Shown here: piece by piece, positions 52,312 through 60,826 of the stretch
Position numbering within the stretch: position 1 is the first letter of the stretch
Layout of the letters: every line of letters starts with the position of its first letter
From: Hyphomicrobiales bacterium
Lineage (GTDB): Bacteria; Pseudomonadota; Alphaproteobacteria; Rhizobiales; Rhizobiaceae
DNA length: 64,000 nt
Assembly: GCA_900489925.1 (NCBI GenBank)
Contig: UEHQ01000037.1
Coordinates: forward strand, 51,591 to 115,590
Reading direction: 5' to 3'
Translations under genes and position numbers: made by a program
The notes under the pieces: model-generated
Told to the model about the DNA's origin: nothing
Seen by the model: only the letters and a program-made list of their open reading frames with translations
The model's database searches: none

Positions 52312-52962
52312 TCAGGCTGCCCGATTTTGCAGATACCGGACGGCACATGCGATCGGCGACAATACGGGATGCTCGAACGTCGCCTTCAAGGCTTCCGCGG
52401 CATGTCCCAGCGGCCCGCCTCCAATGATGACGGCTTGGGCTCGATCCTCCTCAAAGGATTTCTGCACCTCTATCGCGAGGTTGTCGTGGAGCGCACGGGG
52501 ATCACCGACAAGCTTTCGTGGATCATCGGCGGTACAGCGAATGCCACAATATTGCGCATCCAGGCCCAACCGATAGGCGTGCTGATCGATGGCATCGAGC
52601 AGGTCGGGCGTCGTTGTTGCGACCCCGAACCGCCGGCCGCCGGCAGCAGCCTCGAGCATCGACGCCTCGCAGATCCCGACGACCGGAACCGACACGCGCC
52701 GGCGCAGTTCCACCGCTCCCGGATCGCCGAAGGCACTGACGATGATGCCCACGCAATCGGGGGCGTGGGCTTGACCGATCTCGATCACTTCGGCCGCGGA
52801 GGCCTCGAGCTCTGTCGGCATGACGATCATCGAAGGGCTGCGCGTCGCGGTGGCTCCCACCACGGCGACGCGTCCCTCCGCTGCAGTCTCGGCGATGGCC
52901 AGCATCATGCTCGTTGTCGCCTGCGAACTGTTCGGATTGATAAGCAGAATATGTTTCATCAT
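52312..52962 (-). CDS. Asp/Glu/hydantoin racemase family protein
   Basis: A 216-residue racemase-fold protein. LLINPNSSQATTSMML at the start, a Cys in PVVGICEASMLEA near residue 97, and a second conserved Cys region in HPVLSPIACAVRYL near residue 204 as the two catalytic Cys of the superfamily. The ATG overlaps the stop of the MFS gene by 4 bases, so the pair is an operon. Substrate: hydantoin, Asp/Glu or allantoin-like, not decided. Confidence 0.9.
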   Translation of the reverse strand: MMKHILLINPNSSQATTSMMLAIAETAAEGRVAVVGATATRSPSMIVMPTELEASAAEVIEIGQAHAPDCVGIIVSAFGDPGAVELRRRVSVPVVGICEASMLEAAAGGRRFGVATTTPDLLDAIDQHAYRLGLDAQYCGIRCTADDPRKLVGDPRALHDNLAIEVQKSFEEDRAQAVIIGGGPLGHAAEALKATFEHPVLSPIACAVRYLQNRAA

Positions 52963-54401
52963 GCGTTAGCCGGAGCCACGTCGAGAGGCGCATTGTCCCC
53001 TTCGGCGGGCTTGGTGACGTCCTCCATGGATTTGCCGTAGGTTTCTGGACCAAGCTGGATGCAGAAGGCGAAGATAGCATACATGACCGCGGCAAGGACG
53101 AAGACACCGACCAGACCATGGCTATCGAACAAGGAGCCAGCGATCGTCGGGAAGATCGAGCCCGCAGCCGATCCGGTCGCCAGGATGAATGCGACACCGA
53201 AGCCACGGATGCGGGTCGGATAAAGCTCCGGTGCGTAAACCCAGATCGAGGTATTGAGGAGCAGGACGAAGAACTGGAACACCGCGCCGAAGAGAAGCAC
53301 GAGGTAGATGTTGACGCCCAGATAGACGATGGAAAGCGCGGCAAGGCAAGCCAGGATCGCACCCGAGGTCAGCACCTTCTTGCGAGGGAAATAGTATCCG
53401 AAGCAGGACGCCGCAATCGCACCGAGAACGCTGCCGCTCTGGATGATCATCGAATAGAGAAGACTGCCGGAATAGGTATAGCCCATGGACACGAAGATGC
53501 TTGGCATCAGCGTGAGAACAGAGAGCTGCGTACCATAGCTCATGAGGATAGCGATCGCGACCGAGATCGTGCGGCCGAGATAGGGCATCTTGAAGAGGTC
53601 GCGCCAGGCGCTTTTCGGGGCAGGAGAGGTCGCCCCTGTCTCCGTGAGATAGGCGGTCACGGCAACATCGCGATTGGCGAGTGAACCACTCGCAAGGCGC
53701 GACAAGACGCCGTTGGCTTCCTTGATCCGGTTCTGCGAGACGAGGAAACGCGGCGTTTCCGGAACAAGTCGCCGATAGAAGACGACGAGCAGCGCCGGAA
53801 GCGCGAGGGAAGCAAATAGCCAGCGCCAGCCGTCGTTGCCCGGAAAGATGGTGAAGATCAGCAAGCCGAATGCCGGAGCGAGGAAATTTCCGAAGCCGCC
53901 GGCTGCGACATTGACCATGCCGGCCGCCATCCCGCGGAACTTCGGGGAGCAGAACTCCGCGAGCATCGTGACCGCTGTCGATATTTCACCGCCGACACCA
54001 AAGCCGACAATTGCGCGGGCAAAGCAAAGAAAGGTGAAGCTGGGTGCGATTGCGCAGGCAGCCGAACCGATGGTGAAAAGCAGAAGGTTGATTGCAAGCA
54101 TCACACGCCGACCGTAGCGATCACCGATGATCCCGGACATCAGCCGCCCCAACGCCGCACTGGCAAAGGTGATGGTGTTGAGGAAGCCGATATCGGTTCC
54201 CGTCAGGGACCATTGGCTTTTCAGCATAGGCCCGATGACGCCAATGGTGTTCTGCTCGAAGCTGTCAAACAGGCATCCGACGAGGATGAGCGCGATGATC
54301 TGCTTGTGAGCCGTGGTCAAGCCGATACGGCTGAGAGCACCTTCCAGTTCTTTGACGGCAGGCGACGAATTGCCCGCCTGCACTATGGTTTCCGCTGCCA
54401 T
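52959..54401 (-). CDS. MFS transporter (aromatic acid/sugar porter-like)
   Basis: A 480-residue major facilitator with twelve predicted helices. Characteristic loop GRLMSGIIGDRYGRRVML between helices 2 and 3, and LYPTRIRGFGVAFILATGSA in the second half. Lies directly upstream of the racemase gene. The promoter carries a copy of the TGAAAAT-N2-ATTTTCA palindrome, so it is probably controlled by the adjacent RpiR regulator. Ligand unknown. Confidence 0.92.
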   Translation of the reverse strand: MAAETIVQAGNSSPAVKELEGALSRIGLTTAHKQIIALILVGCLFDSFEQNTIGVIGPMLKSQWSLTGTDIGFLNTITFASAALGRLMSGIIGDRYGRRVMLAINLLLFTIGSAACAIAPSFTFLCFARAIVGFGVGGEISTAVTMLAEFCSPKFRGMAAGMVNVAAGGFGNFLAPAFGLLIFTIFPGNDGWRWLFASLALPALLVVFYRRLVPETPRFLVSQNRIKEANGVLSRLASGSLANRDVAVTAYLTETGATSPAPKSAWRDLFKMPYLGRTISVAIAILMSYGTQLSVLTLMPSIFVSMGYTYSGSLLYSMIIQSGSVLGAIAASCFGYYFPRKKVLTSGAILACLAALSIVYLGVNIYLVLLFGAVFQFFVLLLNTSIWVYAPELYPTRIRGFGVAFILATGSAAGSIFPTIAGSLFDSHGLVGVFVLAAVMYAIFAFCIQLGPETYGKSMEDVTKPAEGDNAPLDVAPANA

Positions 54402-54425
54402 TTGAGTTCCACCTTATTGTTATTG

Positions 54426-54441
54426 TGAAAATCTATTTTCA
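54426..54441. promoter_or_regulatory. RpiR-type operator, MFS side
   Basis: TGAAAATCTATTTTCA: arms TGAAAAT and ATTTTCA around CT. It sits 25 bases upstream of the MFS start. The same arms recur at 54595-54610 on the regulator side. Confidence 0.7.
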
Positions 54442-54594
54442 TGCCGAATTAAAAGAAAACATAAAATCTTCCCTTCGTCCAACGATTTTCTGCTAAAAAA
54501 TCAGCAATTATCGCAATGCACAAATAAGCGTCATTCGGCTGAAATTCGGGCGCTGAAGGCGCTTGCGAGGTGGGATCGTTTTGTCCTATTTTTG

Positions 54595-54610
54595 TGAAAA
54601 TGCATTTTCA
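54595..54610. promoter_or_regulatory. RpiR-type operator, regulator side
   Basis: TGAAAATGCATTTTCA is a perfect 16-base palindrome. It overlaps the first possible start codon of the regulator (54610) and ends 11 bases before the better GTG start, so binding would block the regulator's own expression. Confidence 0.75.
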
Positions 54611-54621
54611 TGAGGCATGTC

Positions 54622-55464
54622 GTGAACGCAGATACTCCTTCATTTCTGGCTCGCGCACGCGAGGCTCTCGACTCGCTCCATCCAGCCGAGCGCCGGCTCG
54701 GGGAGTTCGTATGCGACTTCCCCGGAGAGCTTGCCGCCTATTCCGCGTCCGAGTTGGCAACACTGGCCCAGGTTTCGAATGCGACCGTTTCGCGTTTCGT
54801 CAAGCGGCTGGGATATGAGAACTACGAGGAAGCGCGCCGCCACGCCCGCGCCGAGACGCAGACCGGCTCCCGACTTTTTCTGTCCAAGGCTGCCGACAGT
54901 GCAGGCATCCAGTCGCTGCAGGCCCACGTCGCCCAGAGCATGGAAAATATAGAGGGCACATTCCTGGCCATCACGGATGGGCAAATCAATTCCGCCGTGG
55001 ACGCCATTTTGACCGCCCGCAAGACCTGGGTTCTTGGCTTTCGTAGCAGCCACGCCTTCGCGGACTACCTGCGTTGGCAGATGACCCAGGTGATCGAAAA
55101 CATCGTGTCGCTACCCGGCGGCGGGGAAACCCTGGGCGAGCACCTGATCAGCGTCACACCGGACGACGTCTTCATCGTGTTCGGCTTGCGCCGCCGCATC
55201 GCCAAGATGGATGCCATTCTGGCAATGATCGAAAAGAGCGGCGCCAAGCTTCTCTACATTACCGACGAAGGCGTCTCGCCTCGCTCGACCGCGACATGGC
55301 ACCTCCGATGCCAGACCCTGGCACCGGGCCCGCTCTTCAATCACGTCGCCGTCATGGCGCTATGCCACCTGCTCGTGACAAGAGCCATTGAAAAGAGCAG
55401 CACGGCCGGTCGAAAGCGCCTGCGTGGTATCGAAGCCGTCGGCGATCTGCTGGAAGAACTCTAA
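54622..55464 (+). CDS. MurR/RpiR family transcriptional regulator
   Basis: A 280-residue regulator (284 if the ATG at 54610 is used). N-terminal RpiR HTH (LGEFVCDFPGELAAYSASEL then QVSNATVSRFVKRLGYENYE) and C-terminal SIS sugar-isomerase domain (TWVLGFRSSHAFADYLRWQM then FGLRRRIAKMDAILAMIEKS). The GTG at 54622 has GAGG 6 bases upstream; the ATG at 54610 lies inside the operator and has no ribosome binding site. Divergent from the MFS-racemase operon, sharing two matching operators. Confidence 0.9.
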   Translation: MNADTPSFLARAREALDSLHPAERRLGEFVCDFPGELAAYSASELATLAQVSNATVSRFVKRLGYENYEEARRHARAETQTGSRLFLSKAADSAGIQSLQAHVAQSMENIEGTFLAITDGQINSAVDAILTARKTWVLGFRSSHAFADYLRWQMTQVIENIVSLPGGGETLGEHLISVTPDDVFIVFGLRRRIAKMDAILAMIEKSGAKLLYITDEGVSPRSTATWHLRCQTLAPGPLFNHVAVMALCHLLVTRAIEKSSTAGRKRLRGIEAVGDLLEEL

Positions 55465-55870
55465 CCTCTCTTCCAAGCACCGGAACCAGCTATCGTCAGG
55501 GGCTGGCGAAGTCGACAATGCGCGCCACCAATTCCGCGTCCTGCCCTGGGACCGCAGGTGGAGAGGGTGACGCTTAAGGCCCACAGACTGCGCGCAGATG
55601 CATAGATCGCCCCACTCCCGTTCATTCCGTCTCTGCGGATATCGTTGCCTAAACCCGGACTACTGCGATCGTCGACCGCGTCCAGCAAGTGTCTGTCAAA
55701 ATGCGCTAGCGAAGCGTTGCGAGGGCTACGTCGAAGAATACGGCCAAGCCTGACTGATGCCCGCAGATGCACGGATTGAAATTTAAACTCATCTCAGTCC
55801 TGATTGCTCTGGAGGACCGGCAGATCATTCTGCTATCTCGAGGACCTCGACGCGGGAAGAGGAAACAACA
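55465..55870. other. Intergenic upstream of the aldo/keto reductase
   Basis: About 400 bases. On the minus strand a short open piece (VPGQDAELVARIVDFASP then stop, about 55500-55555) looks protein-like and might be the tail of an eroded gene, but it has no upstream partner. No terminator or operator recognised. Confidence 0.35.
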
Positions 55871-56815
55871 TTGATCGCCAGACGCAGACTGGGCAGCATC
55901 TCGCTGGACCTCACCGAACTCGGCTACGGCTGCGCGGCAATCGGCGGCATGTATCGGCCAATAACGCGACCGGAAGCAGAGGCCGCGGTGTCCGCTGCCT
56001 GGGAGGTCGGGATCCGTTATTTCGACACAGCTCCGGCCTATGGCGCTGGTTTTGCGGAACGTCTGCTTGGCGATTTTCTTCGAGGACATTCATCTGAGGA
56101 CTATGTCCTGTCGACCAAGGTGGGGAAGCTGCTTCGCCCGTCCTTATCGTCCCCTTCGGGCGTGATGCCGTTCGAGGTCGCATTCGACTATAGCTATGAC
56201 GGCATCATGCGCTCATTCGAGTTCAGCTTGGCACGGCTCGGCCTCGCCAAGGTCCACCTCTTGTTCGTGGACGACCTCGAACCAGCCACGCTGGGTTTTG
56301 CGAATTACCGCCAGCACTTCCCGAAGTTTCTCGACAGCGGGATGCGAGCTCTGGAGGAATTGCGCTCTGCCGGCGATATTGCCGCGTTCGGGCTGGGCGT
56401 CAGCGATGTCGGCGCATGTATCGACGTGATGCATCGCGTCAAGCTCGACTGCCTGCTCCTGAACGGCCGCTACACGCTGCTCGACAGAACGGCCGGCACA
56501 CGCGTCCTTGGAATGTGCAGGCGATCGGGAACGCCGCTCATCGTCGGAAGCCTCTTCAACGGCGGCATCCTCTCGCAAGACGACACGGAAACCGAAGACA
56601 CCATGTCCTACGCCGCGCTTGCTCGCCGGATCGCAAGCGACGCGGGAGTGGACATTGCGACTGCGGCCGTACAATTCCCGCTGAGGGACCCCCTGGTCGT
56701 TTCGGCCATCTTCGGATCGACGCGAACGCAGCGTATCGCCGCTGCCGCCGCTAGCCTTGCCGACCACATCTCCGAGAGCGTGTGGGGTCAATTCACTTCG
56801 TCAGCAGCCAACTGA
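55871..56815 (+). CDS. Aldo/keto reductase (D-threo-aldose 1-dehydrogenase/L-fucose dehydrogenase-like)
   Basis: A 314-residue TIM-barrel oxidoreductase. YRPITRPEAEAAVSAAWEVG then IRYFDTAPAYGAGFAERLLG (catalytic Asp and Tyr), STKVGKLL (catalytic Lys), and the late NGRYTLLDRTAGTRVL substrate/cofactor part match the NAD(P)-dependent aldose 1-dehydrogenase/pyridoxal 4-dehydrogenase group. TTG start at 55871 with AGAGGAA upstream. It lies before the LacI-type sugar operon and may belong to the same function (inference). Confidence 0.9.
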   Translation: MIARRRLGSISLDLTELGYGCAAIGGMYRPITRPEAEAAVSAAWEVGIRYFDTAPAYGAGFAERLLGDFLRGHSSEDYVLSTKVGKLLRPSLSSPSGVMPFEVAFDYSYDGIMRSFEFSLARLGLAKVHLLFVDDLEPATLGFANYRQHFPKFLDSGMRALEELRSAGDIAAFGLGVSDVGACIDVMHRVKLDCLLLNGRYTLLDRTAGTRVLGMCRRSGTPLIVGSLFNGGILSQDDTETEDTMSYAALARRIASDAGVDIATAAVQFPLRDPLVVSAIFGSTRTQRIAAAAASLADHISESVWGQFTSSAAN

Positions 56816-56970
56816 CCACCGATCGCCTACCTGCCGGTGGCTCACCCTGGCGCCGCCGATCGCGCATCGCGATGCTTTCCTGTGGGCAAAATATCTGAAA
56901 AGCGCTGCGATAAGCACCAAAGGCTGACGGTCGCCCGTGGCCGCCGGAATCCGAACGGTGGATCGCGAAT

Positions 56971-56984
56971 TTAAACCGTTCCAA
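56971..56984. promoter_or_regulatory. Imperfect copy of the LacI-type operator
   Basis: TTAAACCGTTCCAA matches the palindrome TTGGAACGTTCCAA at 11 of 14 positions, keeping the CGTTCCAA half intact. It lies 139 bases upstream of the perfect copy, far enough for looping between two sites. Confidence 0.45.
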
Positions 56985-57109
56985 ATACGATTGAACGGAA
57001 GTGACTAAGTCATAATCTTCTGCGCAAATTATTTAACATCTGTTTTCAAGTATTTACCTATTTTCACTCCATCCACATAGACTTCAATGCAAGAATCCCC
57101 ATTGCAAAT

Positions 57110-57123
57110 TTGGAACGTTCCAA
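57110..57123. promoter_or_regulatory. Probable LacI-type operator
   Basis: TTGGAACGTTCCAA is a perfect 14-base palindrome with the central CG typical of LacI/GalR-family sites. It is 40 bases upstream of the regulator start, so it implies autoregulation of the operon. Confidence 0.7.
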
Positions 57124-57163
57124 TTATCAAGATGCGCAATGGCCAAGGCCATGGGAGGATCTG

Positions 57164-58210
57164 ATGACAAAAGGTCGGGTTACCGTCATCGATATTGCGA
57201 AGGCTGCGGGCGTGTCGAAGTCGACCGTCTCGCTGGTCCTGCAGGGTTCTTCCCTGGTCAACGAGGCCACGAGAACGAAAGTCAACGCGGTGATGCGCGA
57301 GCTCGGCTACGTCTACAATCGCGGCGCCGCCAACCTCAGGCAGTCCGGCTCGAAATCGAAAATCATCGGCGTCGTCGTCAATGACCTGACCAACGGCTTC
57401 TTTGCCGAACTCGCCGTCGGTGTCGACATGGTCGTCCAGTCGGCCGGCTTCGTGCAGTTCCTCTCCAACACAAGCGAAAGCCCGGACCGCCAGCGCGAAG
57501 TCATCGCCTCGATGCGCGAGCACGGCATTTCCGGCCTCATCCTCTCGCCGGCGCGTGGCACCGAAGCATCGGACCTGAAACCGATCGTTGCCTCGGGCAT
57601 CCCCGTCGTCGTTGCGGTTCGCAACGTGCCGGGCGCAAAAGTTTCATCGATCGCATCGGACAATCGCGAGGGCGTCTTTGCAGCCGTCCAGCATCTGGTA
57701 TCGCTCGGCCATCGCAGGATCGCGTTCCTTGGGGGGTTCCGCGATACCGCCGTCTTCAACGAGCGTCTGGAGGGTTATCGCGCCGCAGTGGCTGCGTGCC
57801 GGGTCGAACAGGACGATGATCTGATCGTCGACGCCGCGCCATCGAGGGCAGGCGGCGCCGAAGCGATTGGACGGGCGCTGTCGATCAGCAACAAGCCGAC
57901 GGCGGCCGTATGCTTCAATGACGCGGTTGCGTTCGGCGTATGCGACGGCCTTCGGGCGAAGGGCATCGAACCGGGTAGGGACTTTTCAATCGTCGGCTTC
58001 GACGACGTGATCGAGGCGAGAACCGCCGTTCCGGCTCTCACGACAATTTCGGTAGATCCGCAGGGGATGGGGCGGCGGGCAGCGCAACTCCTTCTGAAGC
58101 AGATAAGCGCCGGCAAGGCCGAAGCGGAGACGATCGTCTCCTCGGTGCGGCTCGTGGTCCGGGACAGTTGCGGCGCAAGCGGCGTCCCTGTTGGGAGGGA
58201 GCAGGCATGA
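57164..58210 (+). CDS. LacI family transcriptional regulator
   Basis: A 348-residue regulator. DNA-binding HTH VTVIDIAKAAGVSKSTVSLV with the LacI hinge region after about residue 55, then a periplasmic-binding-like effector domain (KIIGVVVNDLTNGFFAELAV to TTISVDPQGMGRRAAQLLLK). GGGAGG before ATG 57164; longer frame from 57110 adds an unlikely leader that overlaps the operator. Overlaps the next gene by 4 bases. It presumably responds to a sugar derivative. Confidence 0.94.
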   Translation: MTKGRVTVIDIAKAAGVSKSTVSLVLQGSSLVNEATRTKVNAVMRELGYVYNRGAANLRQSGSKSKIIGVVVNDLTNGFFAELAVGVDMVVQSAGFVQFLSNTSESPDRQREVIASMREHGISGLILSPARGTEASDLKPIVASGIPVVVAVRNVPGAKVSSIASDNREGVFAAVQHLVSLGHRRIAFLGGFRDTAVFNERLEGYRAAVAACRVEQDDDLIVDAAPSRAGGAEAIGRALSISNKPTAAVCFNDAVAFGVCDGLRAKGIEPGRDFSIVGFDDVIEARTAVPALTTISVDPQGMGRRAAQLLLKQISAGKAEAETIVSSVRLVVRDSCGASGVPVGREQA

Positions 58211-59207
58211 CCGTCCGTTGGGGATTGATCGGTGCAAGCACGATCGCACACGAATGGGTCATTGACGCGATCCGCGCAGCGGGCGGCACGGTCTCGTCTG
58301 TCATGAGCTCAAACGCCGAGCGGGCGCGCAACTACGCGTCCGACAACGGCATCGCAAGCTTTACGACCGACATCGACGACATACTATCGAACGCCGACAT
58401 CGACGCCGTCTACATCTCCACGACCAATGACCTTCATCATGGCCAGGCGGTCGCCGCCGCCCGTGCCGGCAAGCACATATTGTGCGAAAAGCCGCTTGCA
58501 CTCACCGTCGAGGATGCGAGAGCTATGCGCAACGCAGCCGCACGCGCCGGCGTTGTTCTCGCGACCAACCACCATCTGCGCAACGCGGCCACCCACACGG
58601 CGATCCGCGATGCCATCGCGGTGGGCAAGATCGGACGCCCGCTTTCAGCACGAGTCTTTCATGCCGGTTACCTGCCGACGCACCTGCAGGGTTGGCGGCT
58701 CGACAAGCCTGCGGCAGGCGGAGGGGCGATCCTCGACCTGACCGTGCATGACGTTGACGCTTTGCGTTACGTGCTCGGTCGCGATCCGACCGAGGTCGTT
58801 GCCTTCGCGCAATCCGGCGGGATGGGCAGCGAGGGTCTGGAAGACGCCGTGATGGGTGTCATTCGGTTCGAGGGCGGCATCATCGCCCAGTTCCACGATG
58901 GCTTCACCACCAGGTTCGCCGAAACCGGATTGGAAGTGCACGGCACCGAAGGTTCGCTCATGGCCGAAATGTCATGACCCAGCGCCCGGTCGGTACCGTC
59001 GTGCTTCGCAACGGCGACGGCGAGCATCAGCTGCCGACCGACGGCGGCAATCTCTACGAAGGCGTCATCAAGGCCTTCCACAGCGCAATGAACGAGGGAT
59101 CGCCATCGGCCGCGGCCGAGGACGGGATCTGGTCGCTTGCCACCGCGCTTGCCGTCAAGAAGGCGGTTGCGACCGGTGCGGCGATCAAAGTTGAAACAGG
59201 ACTTTAA
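58207..59207 (+). pseudogene. Gfo/Idh/MocA family oxidoreductase, split by a one-base frameshift
   Basis: Read as one gene of about 333 residues. The N-terminal part has WGLIGASTIAHEWVIDAI as the dinucleotide loop, HILCEKPLALTVEDARAMRN near residue 94, and GGGAILDLTVHDVDALRYVL near residue 175. The frame ends GTEGSLMAEMS-stop at 58975-58977, and the tail continues in the next frame from 58974 as MTQRPVGTVVLRNGDGEHQL to VETGL at 59207. Restoring one A in the run at 58967-58969 gives GCC-GAA-AAT-GTC-ATG-ACC, an unbroken protein. Could be a real pseudogene, a sequencing error in an A-run, or frameshifting. Confidence 0.8.
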
Positions 59208-59212
59208 GCGAC

Positions 59213-60826
59213 ATGAGCAAGCATATCACCCCGGCGCAGGCCGCAGCTCTCATTCCCGACGGTGCGATCGTTTCCGTTTCGTCTTCGAGCGGCCTCGGCT
59301 GCCCTGACCTGATGCTGAAGGCGATCGGCGAGCGTTTCGAAGCGACCGGCCAGCCGCGCGACCTGACGACACTTCACCCGATCGCTGCGGGCGACATGAG
59401 CGGCATCAAGGGCGTCGACTACATCGCGAAAAAGGGTCTCCTCAAGAAGATCATAGGCGGCTCCTACCCGTCCGGCCCGTCCAGCGCCGAGCCGCCGCTG
59501 ATCTGGCAGATGATCACCAACAACGAGATCCCGGCCTACAACATTCCGTCCGGCATCATGTTCGATATCCACCGCGAGGCGGCGGCAAAGCGCCCCGGCG
59601 TTCTCACGAAAGTGGGCATGGAAACCTTCGTCGACCCGAACAGGCAGGGCTGCGCGATGAACGATCTCGGCGCCGGCGAGCCTGTGGTCAAGCGCGTCAG
59701 TTTCGAGGGCGACGACTATCTCTTCTTCCCGTCGATCATACCGCAGGTCGTGATCATTCGCGCGACCACCGCCGACGAGCGCGGCAACCTGACCTACGAG
59801 CATGAGGGTGCCTACCTCGGCGGCCTCGACCAGGCGCTTGCCGCCCGCAACAATGGCGGCATCATCATCGCCCAGGTCAAGCGCATAACCAAGGAAGGCT
59901 CCCTGAAGCCGCACGATGTTCGCGTGCCCGGCATGCTTGTCGACTACGTCGTCGTCGATCCCGACCAGAAGCAGACGACCCAGACCCTTTACGACCCGGC
60001 GATATCGGGAGAAATATTCCGGCCGCTGGACACGTTCAGGGTACCTGAATTCAACATACAGAAAGTCATCGCCCGCCGTGTCGCGCAGGAATTGCAGGAC
60101 GGCAGCTGCGTCAATCTCGGTTTCGGCATTTCGGCAAACGTACCCCGCATTCTGATGGAGGAGGGGCTACATGGCGCCGTGACGTGGGTCATCGAGCAGG
60201 GTGCGGTCGGAGGCGTGCCTTTGCTCGACTTCGCCTTCGGCTGCGCATCGAATGCCGACGCCTACATGCCGTCGCCCTATCAGTTCACCTACTTCCAGGG
60301 CGCGGGCTTCGACGCCTCGCTTCTGTCATTCCTCGAGATCGGCCGGGACGGCTCGGTCAATGTGTCGAAGCTTTCCTTCCGCCCGCATGTCACCGCAGGT
60401 GCCGGCGGTTTCGTCGACATCACGGCACGCGCCAAGAAGATCGTCTTCTCCGGCATGTTCAATGCAGGCGCAAAGCTTGCCATCGAAAACGGGAAGCTCG
60501 CAATCGAGAAGGAAGGCAAGCTCAAGAAGCTGGTCAACGAGGTTGAGCACGTCACCTTCTCCGGCAAGCGGGCGGTGGAGCAAGGGCAGGACATCACCTA
60601 CGTCACCGAACGCTGTGTGATGAAGCTGACGCCGAAGGGGATCGTGCTCACGGAGATCGCTCCGGGCGTCGATCTCAAGCAACACATTCTTGATCAATCC
60701 GAATTTCCGCTGATCGTGTCCGAAAATCTCAAGATCATGGACGCCAGCCTCTTTGCCGAGACGACTATTGGCCTTTCGCTTCCCAAAAAGGCGGCCCGCA
60801 CTCTGGAGGGCGTGTTCAATGGCTAG
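59213..60826 (+). CDS. Acyl-CoA:acetate/3-ketoacid CoA-transferase (YdiF/propionate CoA-transferase type)
   Basis: A 537-residue single-chain family I CoA-transferase (fused alpha and beta halves). The catalytic Glu is in VTWVIEQGAVGGVPLLDFAF near residue 330. Other marks: VSSSSGLGCPDLMLKAIGER and YEHEGAYLGGLDQALAARNN in the alpha half, LAFGCASNADAY in the beta half. These enzymes move CoA from acetyl-CoA to a carboxylic acid. In an operon with an enoyl-CoA hydratase it would activate a carboxylate made from the sugar substrate (inference). Confidence 0.92.
   Translation: MSKHITPAQAAALIPDGAIVSVSSSSGLGCPDLMLKAIGERFEATGQPRDLTTLHPIAAGDMSGIKGVDYIAKKGLLKKIIGGSYPSGPSSAEPPLIWQMITNNEIPAYNIPSGIMFDIHREAAAKRPGVLTKVGMETFVDPNRQGCAMNDLGAGEPVVKRVSFEGDDYLFFPSIIPQVVIIRATTADERGNLTYEHEGAYLGGLDQALAARNNGGIIIAQVKRITKEGSLKPHDVRVPGMLVDYVVVDPDQKQTTQTLYDPAISGEIFRPLDTFRVPEFNIQKVIARRVAQELQDGSCVNLGFGISANVPRILMEEGLHGAVTWVIEQGAVGGVPLLDFAFGCASNADAYMPSPYQFTYFQGAGFDASLLSFLEIGRDGSVNVSKLSFRPHVTAGAGGFVDITARAKKIVFSGMFNAGAKLAIENGKLAIEKEGKLKKLVNEVEHVTFSGKRAVEQGQDITYVTERCVMKLTPKGIVLTEIAPGVDLKQHILDQSEFPLIVSENLKIMDASLFAETTIGLSLPKKAARTLEGVFNG

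Larger units (their letters stand above)
56816..57163. other. Intergenic upstream of the LacI-type regulator, holding two operator-like sites
   Basis: About 350 bases. Besides the operator-like sites at 56971-56984 and 57110-57123, no gene, hairpin or repeat was recognised. An AT-rich stretch (about 57000-57070) may hold the promoter. Confidence 0.5.

Noticed and set aside
55500..55572. Short minus-strand piece VPGQDAELVARIVDFASP
   Set aside because: Looks protein-like but has no start, no upstream partner and a stop on both sides; too short to call a gene remnant.
58960..58980. Programmed frameshifting between the two Gfo/Idh/MocA pieces
   Set aside because: No classical slippery heptamer or downstream stem is evident; a lost A in a short run explains the data more simply.
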